Shown here: positions 26,955 to 35,331 of the stretch, one piece after another | Position numbering within the stretch: the stretch's first letter is position 1 | How the letters are laid out: each line of letters opens with the position of its first letter | Assembly (NCBI GenBank): GCA_944325575.1 | Contig: CALVAR010000005.1 | Coordinates: forward strand, 1-64,000 | Direction of reading: 5' to 3' | DNA from: Candidatus Gastranaerophilales bacterium | GTDB lineage: Bacteria; Cyanobacteriota; Vampirovibrionia; Gastranaerophilales; Gastranaerophilaceae | DNA: 64,000 bases | Position numbers and translations under genes: made by a program | The notes under the pieces: model-generated | Seen by the model: only the letters and a program-made list of their open reading frames with translations | Told to the model about the DNA's origin: nothing | Databases searched by the model: none

Positions 26955-28071
26955 TAACAAGGATAAAATATATTTTGTTACAGGCGGCGGTACTGGCGGG
27001 CATATCTATCCGGCTGTTGCCGTAGGTTTTGCACTGCAAAAAGAAGCAGATACTGACAAGGTCTATTATGTCGGCAATCCTGAAAATCTGGAAAAAAAGA
27101 TTGCCGAAGACAAAGTTTTTGAAGACTTTTTGCCTGTTGATATAACAGCATTGCCTAAAACATTTAGTTTCGATTTTGTTAAATGGTCATTTAAGCTTGC
27201 TTTTGCAACAGCAAAGTCTATAGGTTATATTTTAAAATATCATCCTAACCTTATTTTTGGTACAGGCGGTTATGTAAGTGCGCCAATGTTATTTGCAGGG
27301 ATTTTGACAGGTACACCCGTTGTAATACACGAATGCGACGCAATAGCAGGTAAAGTAACAAAACTTGTTGCCCCTTTTGCAAAATCTATTTCAGTAGCAT
27401 TTGAATCGGTAAAGGATGAAATTAAATCCGATAAAATTCATATGAACGGAAATCCGATAAGAGAAGAATTTTTAAGTACTGACAGATATCATGCAAGACA
27501 GGCATGGAATCTGAAAGACAAGCTTACGATTATGGTAATGGGCGGTTCTCAGGGGGCCAAAAAGATTAATACCGTTCTTGTACAATGTTTAAAAGAACTT
27601 TTTAAAAAGCATGATGTACAGATAATTCATCAAACAGGTTTAAAAAATTATGATGAAACCGTAAAAGAATTGAAAAAGATTTATCCCAACTATACAGAGA
27701 ATTCTCAGTACTTAATCAGACCGTATTTCAAAAAAATGTATCTACCTATGCTTGCGTCTGACATAGCAGTATCAAGAGCAGGTTCTTTAAGCATATCGGA
27801 GATATGTGTTTCTGGTCTTGCATCCTTGTTAATTCCATACCCTTATGCATCTGCTGACCACCAGAGAAAGAATGCAAAAGAAATGGAAGAAATGGGTGCA
27901 GCTTTGTATCTTGATGATTCGGATTGTACTCCTGAAGCGTTTATGGAAAAGCTCGAAGAAATTATTAACGATACACAAAAAATGATAGAGCTTCAAAATA
28001 ACGCAAAAAAACTTGTAAAATACGATGCAACAAAGAATATCGTTGAACAGATAAAAGCCGTTGTAAAATAG
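26938..28071 (+). CDS. murG: UDP-GlcNAc transferase forming lipid II
   Basis: A 377-residue GT28 enzyme on the cytoplasmic face of the membrane, adding GlcNAc to lipid I. N-terminal G-G-G-T-G-G-H-I-Y-P-A (~17-27), G-T-G-G-Y-V-S-A-P, the H-E-C-D-A-I-A-G segment (usual form H-E-Q-N) and the C-terminal donor site with S-R-A-G-S-L-S-I-S-E and P-Y-P-Y-A-S-A-D-H-Q are clear. The E-C-D for E-Q-N change is a small oddity. Its start overlaps ftsW by 17 bp. Confidence 0.96.
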   Translation: MNETTNNKDKIYFVTGGGTGGHIYPAVAVGFALQKEADTDKVYYVGNPENLEKKIAEDKVFEDFLPVDITALPKTFSFDFVKWSFKLAFATAKSIGYILKYHPNLIFGTGGYVSAPMLFAGILTGTPVVIHECDAIAGKVTKLVAPFAKSISVAFESVKDEIKSDKIHMNGNPIREEFLSTDRYHARQAWNLKDKLTIMVMGGSQGAKKINTVLVQCLKELFKKHDVQIIHQTGLKNYDETVKELKKIYPNYTENSQYLIRPYFKKMYLPMLASDIAVSRAGSLSISEICVSGLASLLIPYPYASADHQRKNAKEMEEMGAALYLDDSDCTPEAFMEKLEEIINDTQKMIELQNNAKKLVKYDATKNIVEQIKAVVK

Positions 28072-28109
28072 CTTTTTAAGAGATTTTAAACCGTAAAAAC
28101 TTGCCTGAT

Positions 28110-28138
28110 TTGCTTTTTGGGCGTGTTAAAGTTATAAT
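28110..28138 (+). promoter_or_regulatory. Promoter for the FtsB/DivIC-like gene
   Basis: TTGCTT (28110-28115) and a perfect TATAAT (28133-28138) are 17 bp apart, 32 nt before the GTG start. This separates the gene transcriptionally from the mur run. Confidence 0.75.
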
Positions 28139-28170
28139 GTCAAAATAAGCAACATGTTAGGGGTTGGACA

Positions 28171-28608
28171 GTGAATAAACCTGACTTAATCGAAAAAACT
28201 CAGGAAAAGAATAATAAACGTAAAAATAAAATACGTTTTTATTACTCTTTCCTTACAATAGTTCTTTTGATTTGTCTTGTACAGATAGGTATAAGCGCTT
28301 TTAATAATATAACAAAAAGCATCAGCTATCACGGAAAAATCAAAAAGATGAAGGCGCTCAACCAACAGGCTTATGCGGAAAATCAGAGGCTTAAAGAAGA
28401 GCTTGAAGATTTCAGTTCATTAAAAAGTCTGGAGGCAATTGCCAGAAACAATCTTAAGATGGCCGGAGAAGATGAGGTTCTTGTAATTATTAATAAGCCT
28501 CAGCCGGCTGCTGATAGTTCAGATGACAATATAAAAAATGTAAAACATAAGACACAAAAAACACAAAAAGTTCAAAAGGCTCAAAAGCCACAAAAACAAA
28601 AAATATAA
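28171..28608 (+). CDS. FtsB/DivIC-like septum formation initiator
   Basis: A 145-residue bitopic protein. A basic cytoplasmic N-terminus leads to one transmembrane helix (~23-43), a coiled coil rich in K/E/L (~50-80), then A-R-N-N-L-K-M-A-G-E-D-E-V-L-V-I-I, the hallmark end of the FtsB/DivIC domain. A Lys/Gln/Pro tail of about 35 residues extends the usual length. It probably links FtsQ/FtsL-type proteins to the septal SEDS enzyme. GTG start with AGGGG upstream; a hairpin follows at 28614. Confidence 0.85.
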   Translation: MNKPDLIEKTQEKNNKRKNKIRFYYSFLTIVLLICLVQIGISAFNNITKSISYHGKIKKMKALNQQAYAENQRLKEELEDFSSLKSLEAIARNNLKMAGEDEVLVIINKPQPAADSSDDNIKNVKHKTQKTQKVQKAQKPQKQKI

Positions 28609-28613
28609 AAGAG

Positions 28614-28648
28614 AAAGCTCCTTTGTAATTCGTATTCAAAGGAGCTTT
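28614..28648. terminator. Terminator hairpin between convergent genes
   Basis: AAAGCTCCTTTG pairs exactly with CAAAGGAGCTTT across an 11-nt loop. The T-rich run lies on the minus-strand side, so it may serve both the FtsB-like gene and the small gene at 28740. Confidence 0.75.
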
Positions 28649-28739
28649 GTTAATAATGTTGCGACATCGAAGTAAAAACCTTACTTCTTCTTGCTTTTCA
28701 GCATTATGTTATAAAGCAAACCGCATATCCCTGTTTAGT

Positions 28740-28895
28740 TTACTTTACGGCTACCAGCTTTGCAGAAATGCCGATATCGGAATTAATCATTTTTGCACTT
28801 GCTATTGCCATTGAACGTCTTTTTTTAGCCCCTCTTAAAAGAAATGCTACACCTTCGCTTATATTGCTTGTTGATTTGTTTGATTTTTTTAACAT
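28740..28895 (-). CDS. Small basic 51-residue protein, unknown
   Basis: A minus-strand ORF starting M-L-K-K-S-N-K-S-T-S-N-I-S-E-G-V, with L-L-R-G-A-K-K-R-R in the middle and ending A-K-L-V-A-V-K. It is strongly basic. GGGGTG lies about 7 nt upstream of the ATG, and a hairpin with a T-rich minus-strand tail (28614-28648) lies downstream. It is not a family I recognise. Coding support is the ribosome-binding site, the open frame and the terminator only. Confidence 0.5.
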   Translation of the reverse strand: MLKKSNKSTSNISEGVAFLLRGAKKRRSMAIASAKMINSDIGISAKLVAVK

Positions 28896-29279
28896 TAATT
28901 GCACCCCTGTTTTTGATACGCTTTCTTTATATTTTTTTTATCGGGACAATTAAGATTTTCTTTAGGATTTTAATTCTCTTTGTTACATAAGTTTACAATG
29001 TGAAAACAAAGTACGCTTAAGACAGATTTCCGCTCACAAAATAAAAAGCCTTTAACTCTGGGTCAAAGGCGTTAATTCGGTTAGTAATTTTGGTAGTTAG
29101 GTTATAGAGTTTATGGAGTTATTAATTTTCAAACTTTATAATTTTAATTTTTACACATTAAAATTAACGGGTAATTTTAAAAACTTTCAAACACTTCTGT
29201 TTTTTTAAAGCTTGTGAAAGAAAAAAATTTACTCATTTAAAAAGATTTATTACAAAAATTAACAAAATCAGATAAAATT
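28896..29279. other. AT-rich intergenic region, no gene seen
   Basis: This 384-bp stretch holds the presumed promoter of the small basic gene and the priA terminator. The remainder is AT-rich sequence with no convincing frame, repeat copy or RNA gene. Confidence 0.5.
29037..29070 (-). terminator. Intrinsic terminator downstream of priA
   Basis: On the minus strand GCCTTT pairs with AAAGGC over an 11-nt loop, followed by TTTTTATTTT. Confidence 0.75.
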
Positions 29280-31538
29280 TTATAAAATATCAATCGGATC
29301 AACATCAATTGTCAGCCTGATATCCTCGGGGAGTTTTATTTGAGCAAGAAAATTGAGTATAAACCTTCTTCCTTTTTCTTCGAGCTTGTTTTTTATCAAA
29401 ATCTGGAATCTGTAATACTCCTGCAAACGTTCAATCACACAGGGATTTGGACCCAAAACAGCTATGGGCTCCGTGAGTTGTCTGTTATCGACAATATCGT
29501 TTAATCGCATTGCTATTTCCTGTGCACTGCGCTCTGCCCTGTATTGATTTTTTGAGGACAGAATAATCCGTATAATCTGGCTGAACGGAGGATAATCAAA
29601 GTTTTCTCTTGCATCTATTTCCGTTTTATAAAAAGTTTCGTAATCCTGCTCTTTAGCTGTTTCTAAACCGAAAAAGTCAGGGTTGTAGGTTTGAAAGTAT
29701 ACCTCACCGGGGTTATTTCCTCTGCCGGCTCTTCCCGCAACCTGTGTCAAAAGCTGAAAACCTCTTTCACAAGAACGAAAATCTGGAAGATTAAAGCCGT
29801 TGTCGGCATTTATTACCCCGACAAGCGTTACATTAGGATTATCCAGTCCTTTTGCCAGCATTTGTGTGCCTATAAGTATGTCAATTTTACCGTTTCGAAA
29901 ATCGTTCAGTATTTCTATATGTTGATTCTTTTTGGAAAGAGAATCACTGTCCAATCTTGCTATATTACAGTCCGGAAAAAGCTTTTGCGCAACAAGCTCT
30001 ACTCTCTGGACTCCCGTGCCGCAGTTTCTTATTGCATCGCTTCCGCATTTCGGGCATTCTGTAATCATCGGTTGTTCATGTTCACAGTAGTGGCATTTTA
30101 GAGTTTGTGTCTGTGAGTGGAATATCAATGGTATGGCACATTTCGGACATTGGATTACTTCACCGCAGGCCATGCACTGTGTATATGTCGAGAAACCTCT
30201 GCGGTTCATAAGCAGTATTGTCTGCTTTTTATCACGGAGATTCTGCTCGATTGCGCTGACAAGCGCACGGGAAAAAATACCGTTGTTTGCTCTGAAACGT
30301 TCTTCTCTCATATCCACCACACGCACCTTAGCGAGCGGATAATCATTGTAGCGTTTTTTCATTTCAATAAGATTACCCGAGTTTTTTGCATAATAATATG
30401 TGTTTATATCAGGTGTAGCGCTGCCGGACAGCACGGGGCAGTTGTTTAATTCCGCAAGTTTTTGCGCCACCTTTTTGGCATCATAGCGGGGAGACGGCAT
30501 TGTCTGTTTATAAGAGCTGTCGTGTTCTTCGTCTATTATAATAAGCCCGATATTTTTTAAAGGTGCAAAAACAGCAGAGCGTGCACCTGCCAGAATACGG
30601 ATTTCATTGTTTTTAATTTTATTCCATACATCAAATTTTTCACCGTCAGAAATGCTTGAATGCCATATGGCTGTTTTTTCTATGCCGAATCTTCTTGCCA
30701 TACGCTGTGTTAGTACAGATGCTAGTGCTATTTCCGGCGCAAGGAATAAGACATTTTTACCCTGTTCCAGCACTTTTTTTATTGCCGCAAAATATACTTC
30801 TGTTTTGCCGGAAGAGGTTACTCCGTGCAAAAGAATATTGTTATAGCTCCCCAGCCTTTTTTCTATTTCCTTATAAGCAGTTTGCTGTTCATCGAGAAGC
30901 TGCGGGAATGGTTCTAAATCCTGTTGTTTAAATATTTCAAGCGGATTTCTAAAAAGCTGCTGTTCTGTTATTTGTACACAGCCCAGATTTAGCAGTCTGT
31001 TTATTGTTGCTCTTGTTGTTTTTGCTTCTTTTTCAAAATCAATGAGTCTTATTTTGCCTTTGCTTTTTAACAGCTGCAAAATTTCCGTTTGTCTTTTCCC
31101 CGCATTGTCAAAAGTTTTAAACTCTATAAATTTTTCTGTTTGTTCTTTTTGGCTTCCTGACAAAAACTTAACAGGAACAGCGCATTCAAGAACATTTTGT
31201 ATGGAGCAAAAATAGTAATCCGCAACCCATTCAAGAAATTTTAGATATTTAAGGTCAAAAATAGGGGTATAATCAAGAATTTTTGATATATTTTTTGCTT
31301 TAATTTCTTCCGGAAGGTAGTTAGAAAACCCCACTACATAAGCATTTATCAAACCCATACGGCCAAAAGGCACAGAGACGGGCTGGCCTATTTTTATATC
31401 GGGTTTCATTTCTTCCGGAATTAAATAACTAAAAGTCTTTACCCCAATGCCTTTTATAGATGTAAGAACAAGGGCATATTTATTCAACATGCCCTCTTGC
31501 TGTTCTATAATTGTTTTTTCTTTGTTATTCAGCGTCAT
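29280..31538 (-). CDS. priA: Primosomal replication restart helicase PriA
   Basis: A 752-residue superfamily 2 helicase restarting stalled forks. An N-terminal 3'-binding domain is followed by the Walker A G-V-T-S-S-G-K-T-E-V-Y, the D-E-E-H box (I-I-I-D-E-E-H-D) and a cysteine-rich zinc insertion. That insertion contains C-M-A-C, C-P-K-C, C-H-Y-C and C-P-K-C pairs. G-R-A-G-R-G closes motif VI. The first ATG overlaps the upstream PC4-like gene; an in-frame ATG at 31490 is a possible alternative start. Terminator at 29037-29070. Confidence 0.95.
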   Translation of the reverse strand: MTLNNKEKTIIEQQEGMLNKYALVLTSIKGIGVKTFSYLIPEEMKPDIKIGQPVSVPFGRMGLINAYVVGFSNYLPEEIKAKNISKILDYTPIFDLKYLKFLEWVADYYFCSIQNVLECAVPVKFLSGSQKEQTEKFIEFKTFDNAGKRQTEILQLLKSKGKIRLIDFEKEAKTTRATINRLLNLGCVQITEQQLFRNPLEIFKQQDLEPFPQLLDEQQTAYKEIEKRLGSYNNILLHGVTSSGKTEVYFAAIKKVLEQGKNVLFLAPEIALASVLTQRMARRFGIEKTAIWHSSISDGEKFDVWNKIKNNEIRILAGARSAVFAPLKNIGLIIIDEEHDSSYKQTMPSPRYDAKKVAQKLAELNNCPVLSGSATPDINTYYYAKNSGNLIEMKKRYNDYPLAKVRVVDMREERFRANNGIFSRALVSAIEQNLRDKKQTILLMNRRGFSTYTQCMACGEVIQCPKCAIPLIFHSQTQTLKCHYCEHEQPMITECPKCGSDAIRNCGTGVQRVELVAQKLFPDCNIARLDSDSLSKKNQHIEILNDFRNGKIDILIGTQMLAKGLDNPNVTLVGVINADNGFNLPDFRSCERGFQLLTQVAGRAGRGNNPGEVYFQTYNPDFFGLETAKEQDYETFYKTEIDARENFDYPPFSQIIRIILSSKNQYRAERSAQEIAMRLNDIVDNRQLTEPIAVLGPNPCVIERLQEYYRFQILIKNKLEEKGRRFILNFLAQIKLPEDIRLTIDVDPIDIL

Positions 31539-31770
31539 CTGTAGTCATAAATTCTTGCATTGCTTCGTCAATAGCGTCTTTTAAGAGTTCCAGATTTTCC
31601 GGAGAAACAGTAACGCCTTTTTTTGTTGGCAGCCAGTTGAGGCCGTCATCTGTTGTGTAATAAATTCTCAAATCAAGGTAGCTTTTACCTTTATATTCGT
31701 TGATAGAGATTTGCAGCTGTTCTGTAGCGCTTCTCGGGATTGTTGCAATAATTTTTGCTTCTGATGCCAT
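31525..31770 (-). CDS. PC4/YdbC-type single-strand nucleic-acid binding protein
   Basis: An 81-residue protein resembling the C-terminal domain of transcriptional coactivator PC4 and its bacterial relatives. The core pattern Y-K-G-K-S-Y-L-D-L-R-I-Y-Y, then W-L-P-T-K-K-G-V-T-V and a final amphipathic helix fits the beta-strand ssDNA-binding face plus dimer helix. The acidic tail T-T-D-D-A-E is unusual. It overlaps priA by 14 bp, and co-expression with a replication-restart helicase fits ssDNA work; that link is inference. Confidence 0.8.
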   Translation of the reverse strand: MASEAKIIATIPRSATEQLQISINEYKGKSYLDLRIYYTTDDGLNWLPTKKGVTVSPENLELLKDAIDEAMQEFMTTDDAE

Positions 31771-31920
31771 AACTTATTTCTCCTCTTTTTCATCCAAAAT
31801 TTATTTTATCATGCATTTGGTGCTTTGTAACTTTTATAAAAAATGATAAAATATTTTCGAGACATAGAATCCGGGCTGGAAGTATTCGCACAAGTCTAAA
31901 TATTTAAATACGGGTAGTTT

Positions 31921-32934
31921 ATGGCAAAGATAAGAAATTTAGCTCTTCGGGATATTCCAAAACTCAAAAGAATGATTTCTATGATATCGAACCTTAGCAG
32001 CGCTGATGTCGGGTTTGGATACAAGTCTTATGTTCCTTTTCCCATCAACTGGATAAATCGTATTTTGCCTTTGCAGCTGAAATTTGCATCTGATTCTTAT
32101 GTGGCTTTTGACGAAAATAAAGTTTGCGGACTCATTACACTAAAACAGCAGGAAAAAAATCCTCAAAGCTGGAGAATATCAAAACTGTTTCTTGATGAAA
32201 ACGGTTATGATATCGGCAGACAGCTTGTCAGTTTTGTAATTGCCAGATACGGTGCAATGGGGGCAAATACTTTTACTGTAAAAGTTGATGAAAACCATGA
32301 AGAGCTTTTGGAGCTTTTTTCAAAAGGCTGCGGTTTTAGAGTTTGTGCATCGGAGCAGCTCTGGGAAATGCAAGAAATAAAACTTGCTCCGGCATCTTTG
32401 GATAAGAAATTCTTCAGACCGTTTAAAAATTCTGATGCGCAGGCAGCTGCCGGTATCTATAATGATTTGATATTTCCTCATTTTAGGTATTCACTTGCCA
32501 GAAAGCCTGCTGAATTTGAAAATGTCTTGTGCAGCGGTTTATACAAAACATCTTTCTTCCGCTATGTCTTGGAGGACGGCTCTAACCATTCAATAAAAGG
32601 ATACTTTTCAATACAAACAAGCGACAACGAGAACTTTATACTCAATGTAGACCTTGTGAGCGCATTTGATGAGTATCTCGGCGATGTAATAAATTTTGCA
32701 ATCAGCCAGATACTTATGAGAAAAAAGAATTTTAAACTATATTTCAGAAACAAAAAATATCAGACTAACGGGTCGAAAAATGAAAAATATCTTGCGGAAA
32801 ACGGTTTTAAAAATGTAAAAAGCCAGATCGTACTTGTAAAAGACTACTACAAACGCATTCAGGAAGATGACAGGTATACAAAACCTGCAATAGCATTTTC
32901 GGAAATTTCAAGAAAACCTGCATTTAAAATTTAG
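31921..32934 (+). CDS. GNAT-like acetyltransferase domain protein
   Basis: A 337-residue protein with an N-terminal GNAT-like fold (~1-150). It begins I-R-N-L-A-L-R-D-I, has the V-A-F-D-E-N-K-V-C-G-L-I-T-L strand pair, I-G-R-Q-L-V-S-F as the acetyl-CoA loop region, and C-G-F-R at the last strand. A second half (~155-310) repeats a GNAT-like pattern with F-R-P-F-K-N-S-D-A and E-N-G-F-K-N. Both acetyl-CoA loops are degenerate, so activity and substrate are uncertain. Monocistronic. Confidence 0.6.
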   Translation: MAKIRNLALRDIPKLKRMISMISNLSSADVGFGYKSYVPFPINWINRILPLQLKFASDSYVAFDENKVCGLITLKQQEKNPQSWRISKLFLDENGYDIGRQLVSFVIARYGAMGANTFTVKVDENHEELLELFSKGCGFRVCASEQLWEMQEIKLAPASLDKKFFRPFKNSDAQAAAGIYNDLIFPHFRYSLARKPAEFENVLCSGLYKTSFFRYVLEDGSNHSIKGYFSIQTSDNENFILNVDLVSAFDEYLGDVINFAISQILMRKKNFKLYFRNKKYQTNGSKNEKYLAENGFKNVKSQIVLVKDYYKRIQEDDRYTKPAIAFSEISRKPAFKI

Positions 32935-33146
32935 TTTTTTGCCAATTCTTTTTTTAGTTGAAGGATTTTGTATAATTGTGTATCAATTATTTCATAAATT
33001 GCATTTGATATTGCAATATAATCTATAATCCCCCTATTTTCTGAATTATTACCCTGCAAAGAATTGTTCAAAGTTTTAGACAAATATAGTAGTGTCGTCA
33101 TATCAGATATTAGTTCATCAAGATTTTGTTCCAGTGTTTTATTCAT
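32931..33146 (-). CDS. Small helical protein, unknown
   Basis: A 71-residue protein from the ATG at 33146 (an in-frame start at 33182 gives 83 residues; neither has a clear ribosome-binding site). It reads M-N-K-T-L-E-Q-N-L-D-E-L-I-S-D-M and ends L-Q-L-K-K-E-L-A-K-N, all predicted helix. It resembles small accessory proteins near phage-type regulators, but I recognise no family. It is divergent from the HTH gene at 33394, which might control it. It overlaps the GNAT gene end by 4 bp. Confidence 0.5.
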   Translation of the reverse strand: MNKTLEQNLDELISDMTTLLYLSKTLNNSLQGNNSENRGIIDYIAISNAIYEIIDTQLYKILQLKKELAKN

Positions 33147-33393
33147 AATAATAAATAATAAATAATAAATATTTTTATTCAATTATAAATGAATAAAAAT
33201 CCGAGTCAATATTAATTATTTTTACTATTATTTAAGATAGAGTTTTGTTAAAAAGTTTAAAAACATTGAGTTTATATTTTAAAAATTAAAGCTAATATTG
33301 TTGTTTTATTCAAATTTTACTTGTTAAAAAAACAGTCCGATATTCAATTATCATTGCATACTAATATTTTTGAATATTGTTTATGGTAATTGC

Positions 33394-33612
33394 ATGACCA
33401 AGAGGGACTTTTTAAAAAGAATAGGAAAAAATATTCAAAAAGCAAGAAAAGCAAAGGGATATACACAAGAATCTTTTGCTGAAAAGACGAATCTTTCTTG
33501 GAGTTATATTTCTAAAGTAGAATCCGGCATATTGAATATGTCCTGTGCCAAAATTTATGATTTTGCTGTTTATCTTGATGTCCCGTTAGAAGAACTTTTG
33601 TCTTTAAAATAA
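33394..33612 (+). CDS. XRE-family HTH transcriptional regulator
   Basis: A 72-residue single-domain repressor-like protein. The helix-turn-helix reads Y-T-Q-E-S-F-A-E-K-T-N-L-S-W-S-Y-I-S-K-V-E-S-G, followed by P-L-E-E-L-L-S-L. The ATG at 33394 is preferred to a TTG 24 nt earlier because it gives the normal domain start. Divergent from the small gene ending at 32931, with a ~250-bp AT-rich gap that could hold an operator. No palindrome stands out there. Confidence 0.85.
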   Translation: MTKRDFLKRIGKNIQKARKAKGYTQESFAEKTNLSWSYISKVESGILNMSCAKIYDFAVYLDVPLEELLSLK

Positions 33613-33792
33613 TTTTGCACTAATCGATATATTTTAATTTTTTATTAATAAGCTTAATTTATATTCTAACCTTTTAGGGTAATATTTGTTTCTTTATTTA
33701 TAAGCTTTCTTGAGTTTTTCCGGTAAAAAAGTATTAGACTTTTATGGCTGATATTTTCAAAAACAAACTGTAATACCGTCCAATTGAGAGAG

Positions 33793-33842
33793 TTCAAAAA
33801 TCCGTTTAAGTTGATTTTGGATACGTATAACGGGTTTTTGAA
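33793..33842 (+). promoter_or_regulatory. Inverted repeat immediately before a start codon
   Basis: TTCAAAAATCCGTT (33793-33806) and AACGGGTTTTTGAA (33829-33842) pair 14 bases with one G-T pair. The repeat ends 2 nt before the ATG at 33845, which has no visible Shine-Dalgarno. In mRNA the stem would sit where the ribosome must bind, so it may control translation, or be an operator if bound as DNA. Confidence 0.5.
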
Positions 33843-33844
33843 TT

Positions 33845-34837
33845 ATGCACAATAAAAAATTTCTCACAATATTATCCGTCTTTTTTTGCATTTTTTGTGT
33901 GTCTTCATTATGTGCATTTTGTCTTGATACTGTTACATCAAAATTGAACGAAATAGAAAAAAGTTTTTATGGCTATACTTATCAAGGCAGCAATGAGTCA
34001 AGACTCTCAAGGCTGGAAAAAAATCTTTACGGAAAAACTTATAACACTTCTCAAAAACAGCGAACAGAAAAAATATACAAAGATATGGGGCTTGGAGTAC
34101 CTGCGGGTGCAGCAGCACCTGTTCAGGAAACTGTGCCGAAATCAGAGGCTGATATAGGACCAAAAGCCGATGCCGGTATAAAATATCCTGTTGTTGATAA
34201 ATTGGAAGAAAAAGTATTTAAAAAATCATACCCTGACGATGATATTTACTTGAGGCTGTCAAGGCTTGAAAAGCAGACTTTTAAAAAAGAAAGCACCCTC
34301 TCTTTGAATGAAAGAGTGGATGCCTTGCGTGATAAAGTTCTGGGAGGGGACTCAAGAGCCGTTGCGGAAATTGACCCCGAAACAGAGGAAATTGTCCTCG
34401 ACAACGGTAAAAAATATATCGAAAACCCGTATATAGGGAATGGAAATAATGATTCACACTACAATTATTACAGCTATGAGGGGTCAAAAAACAGAATTCC
34501 GGCACCGGCCAGGTTAAGTGATGACAATGCAGAGGATTATTCACGGACTTACGGCGAAAGATACGCACAAAGCTATGATTTAGACATATTGGAAAAACAG
34601 CTCTTCGGTAAAAGATTTATACAAGAGCCGCCCTCCAAACGTCTTGCCCGCCTGGAAAACAAAGTGTTTCAGCGTACTTTTAATGACGACCAGGAGGCGC
34701 GTACCCAGAGGCTTCTGACTGTTACAACAGCACAAAAGACTTCTAAAGAATACGATTCCAACAAATGGGCACAGCGCCTGAATACGGGCATTCAAATCGG
34801 CAGTATCCTGCTAATGGTCCTTGCTATGATTCTTTAG
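33845..34837 (+). CDS. Secreted repeat protein with L-E-K-x-x-F/Y-G-K units
   Basis: A 330-residue protein of unknown family. A signal peptide (~1-26) ends near L-C-A-F-C-L-D. The mature part has degenerate units built on L-E-K/N-x-x-F/Y-x-K-x-Y/F: R-L-E-K-N-L-Y-G-K-T-Y, K-L-E-E-K-V-F-K-K-S-Y, R-L-E-K-Q-T-F-K-K, L-E-K-Q-L-F-G-K-R-F and R-L-E-N-K-V-F-Q-R-T-F. A hydrophobic helix closes the C-terminus. G-V-P-A-G-A-A-A-P-V (~86-95) recurs in the convergent secreted neighbour. Probably envelope-located. Confidence 0.7.
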   Translation: MHNKKFLTILSVFFCIFCVSSLCAFCLDTVTSKLNEIEKSFYGYTYQGSNESRLSRLEKNLYGKTYNTSQKQRTEKIYKDMGLGVPAGAAAPVQETVPKSEADIGPKADAGIKYPVVDKLEEKVFKKSYPDDDIYLRLSRLEKQTFKKESTLSLNERVDALRDKVLGGDSRAVAEIDPETEEIVLDNGKKYIENPYIGNGNNDSHYNYYSYEGSKNRIPAPARLSDDNAEDYSRTYGERYAQSYDLDILEKQLFGKRFIQEPPSKRLARLENKVFQRTFNDDQEARTQRLLTVTTAQKTSKEYDSNKWAQRLNTGIQIGSILLMVLAMIL

Positions 34838-34840
34838 GGA

Positions 34841-35140
34841 CTAGTATAATCCTGTAAATATCTGGCCGAATGTTGCATCATATACATTCTGGACAGGGGT
34901 AAATACTTTGCTAAAGAATCCTTTCTTTGCAGGGCTGTTGCACTGATTACAGGCAGGCAGGTATGTTCTTTGCTGCACGGGAGCTACAATATAACTATAA
35001 GTTATCGGAGCAGCCGCACCGGTTGGCACACCTATTGAACATGAGTTCTGCATCGGCATCGGCTTTAACGGACACGAAGCAAATGCTGTAGTTGCAGCCA
35101 TAATCATTGCAGCTGCTGTCAGCGCAAATATCTTTTTCAT
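34841..35140 (-). CDS. Small secreted cysteine-containing protein
   Basis: A 99-residue protein of unknown family. A classical signal peptide (M-K-K-I-F-A-L-T-A-A-A-M, cleavage after A-F-A-S) precedes a mature part with four cysteines (C-P-L, S-C-S, C-N-Q-C). The motif G-V-P-T-G-A-A-A-P-I nearly duplicates one in the convergent repeat protein, whose stop lies 4 bp away. An aromatic C-terminus follows. AAGGAGA precedes the start. The shared motif and location suggest the two act in the same place; this is inference. Confidence 0.65.
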   Translation of the reverse strand: MKKIFALTAAAMIMAATTAFASCPLKPMPMQNSCSIGVPTGAAAPITYSYIVAPVQQRTYLPACNQCNSPAKKGFFSKVFTPVQNVYDATFGQIFTGLY

Positions 35141-35331
35141 AAAAAAATCTCCTTTTATTCTGCGTGAGCTGTTTGTGTCTCACATACCCATTTTTACATT
35201 TTTGAGAAAAAATACATTAGACTAAACGGCTAAGTAAATTTATAACCCTGTTTAATAATAATTTCGTAAAAATAGATTAAAATATGATATAATCAACCTA
35301 ATTGGAATATTATCAGGGGGTGCTATTACCT

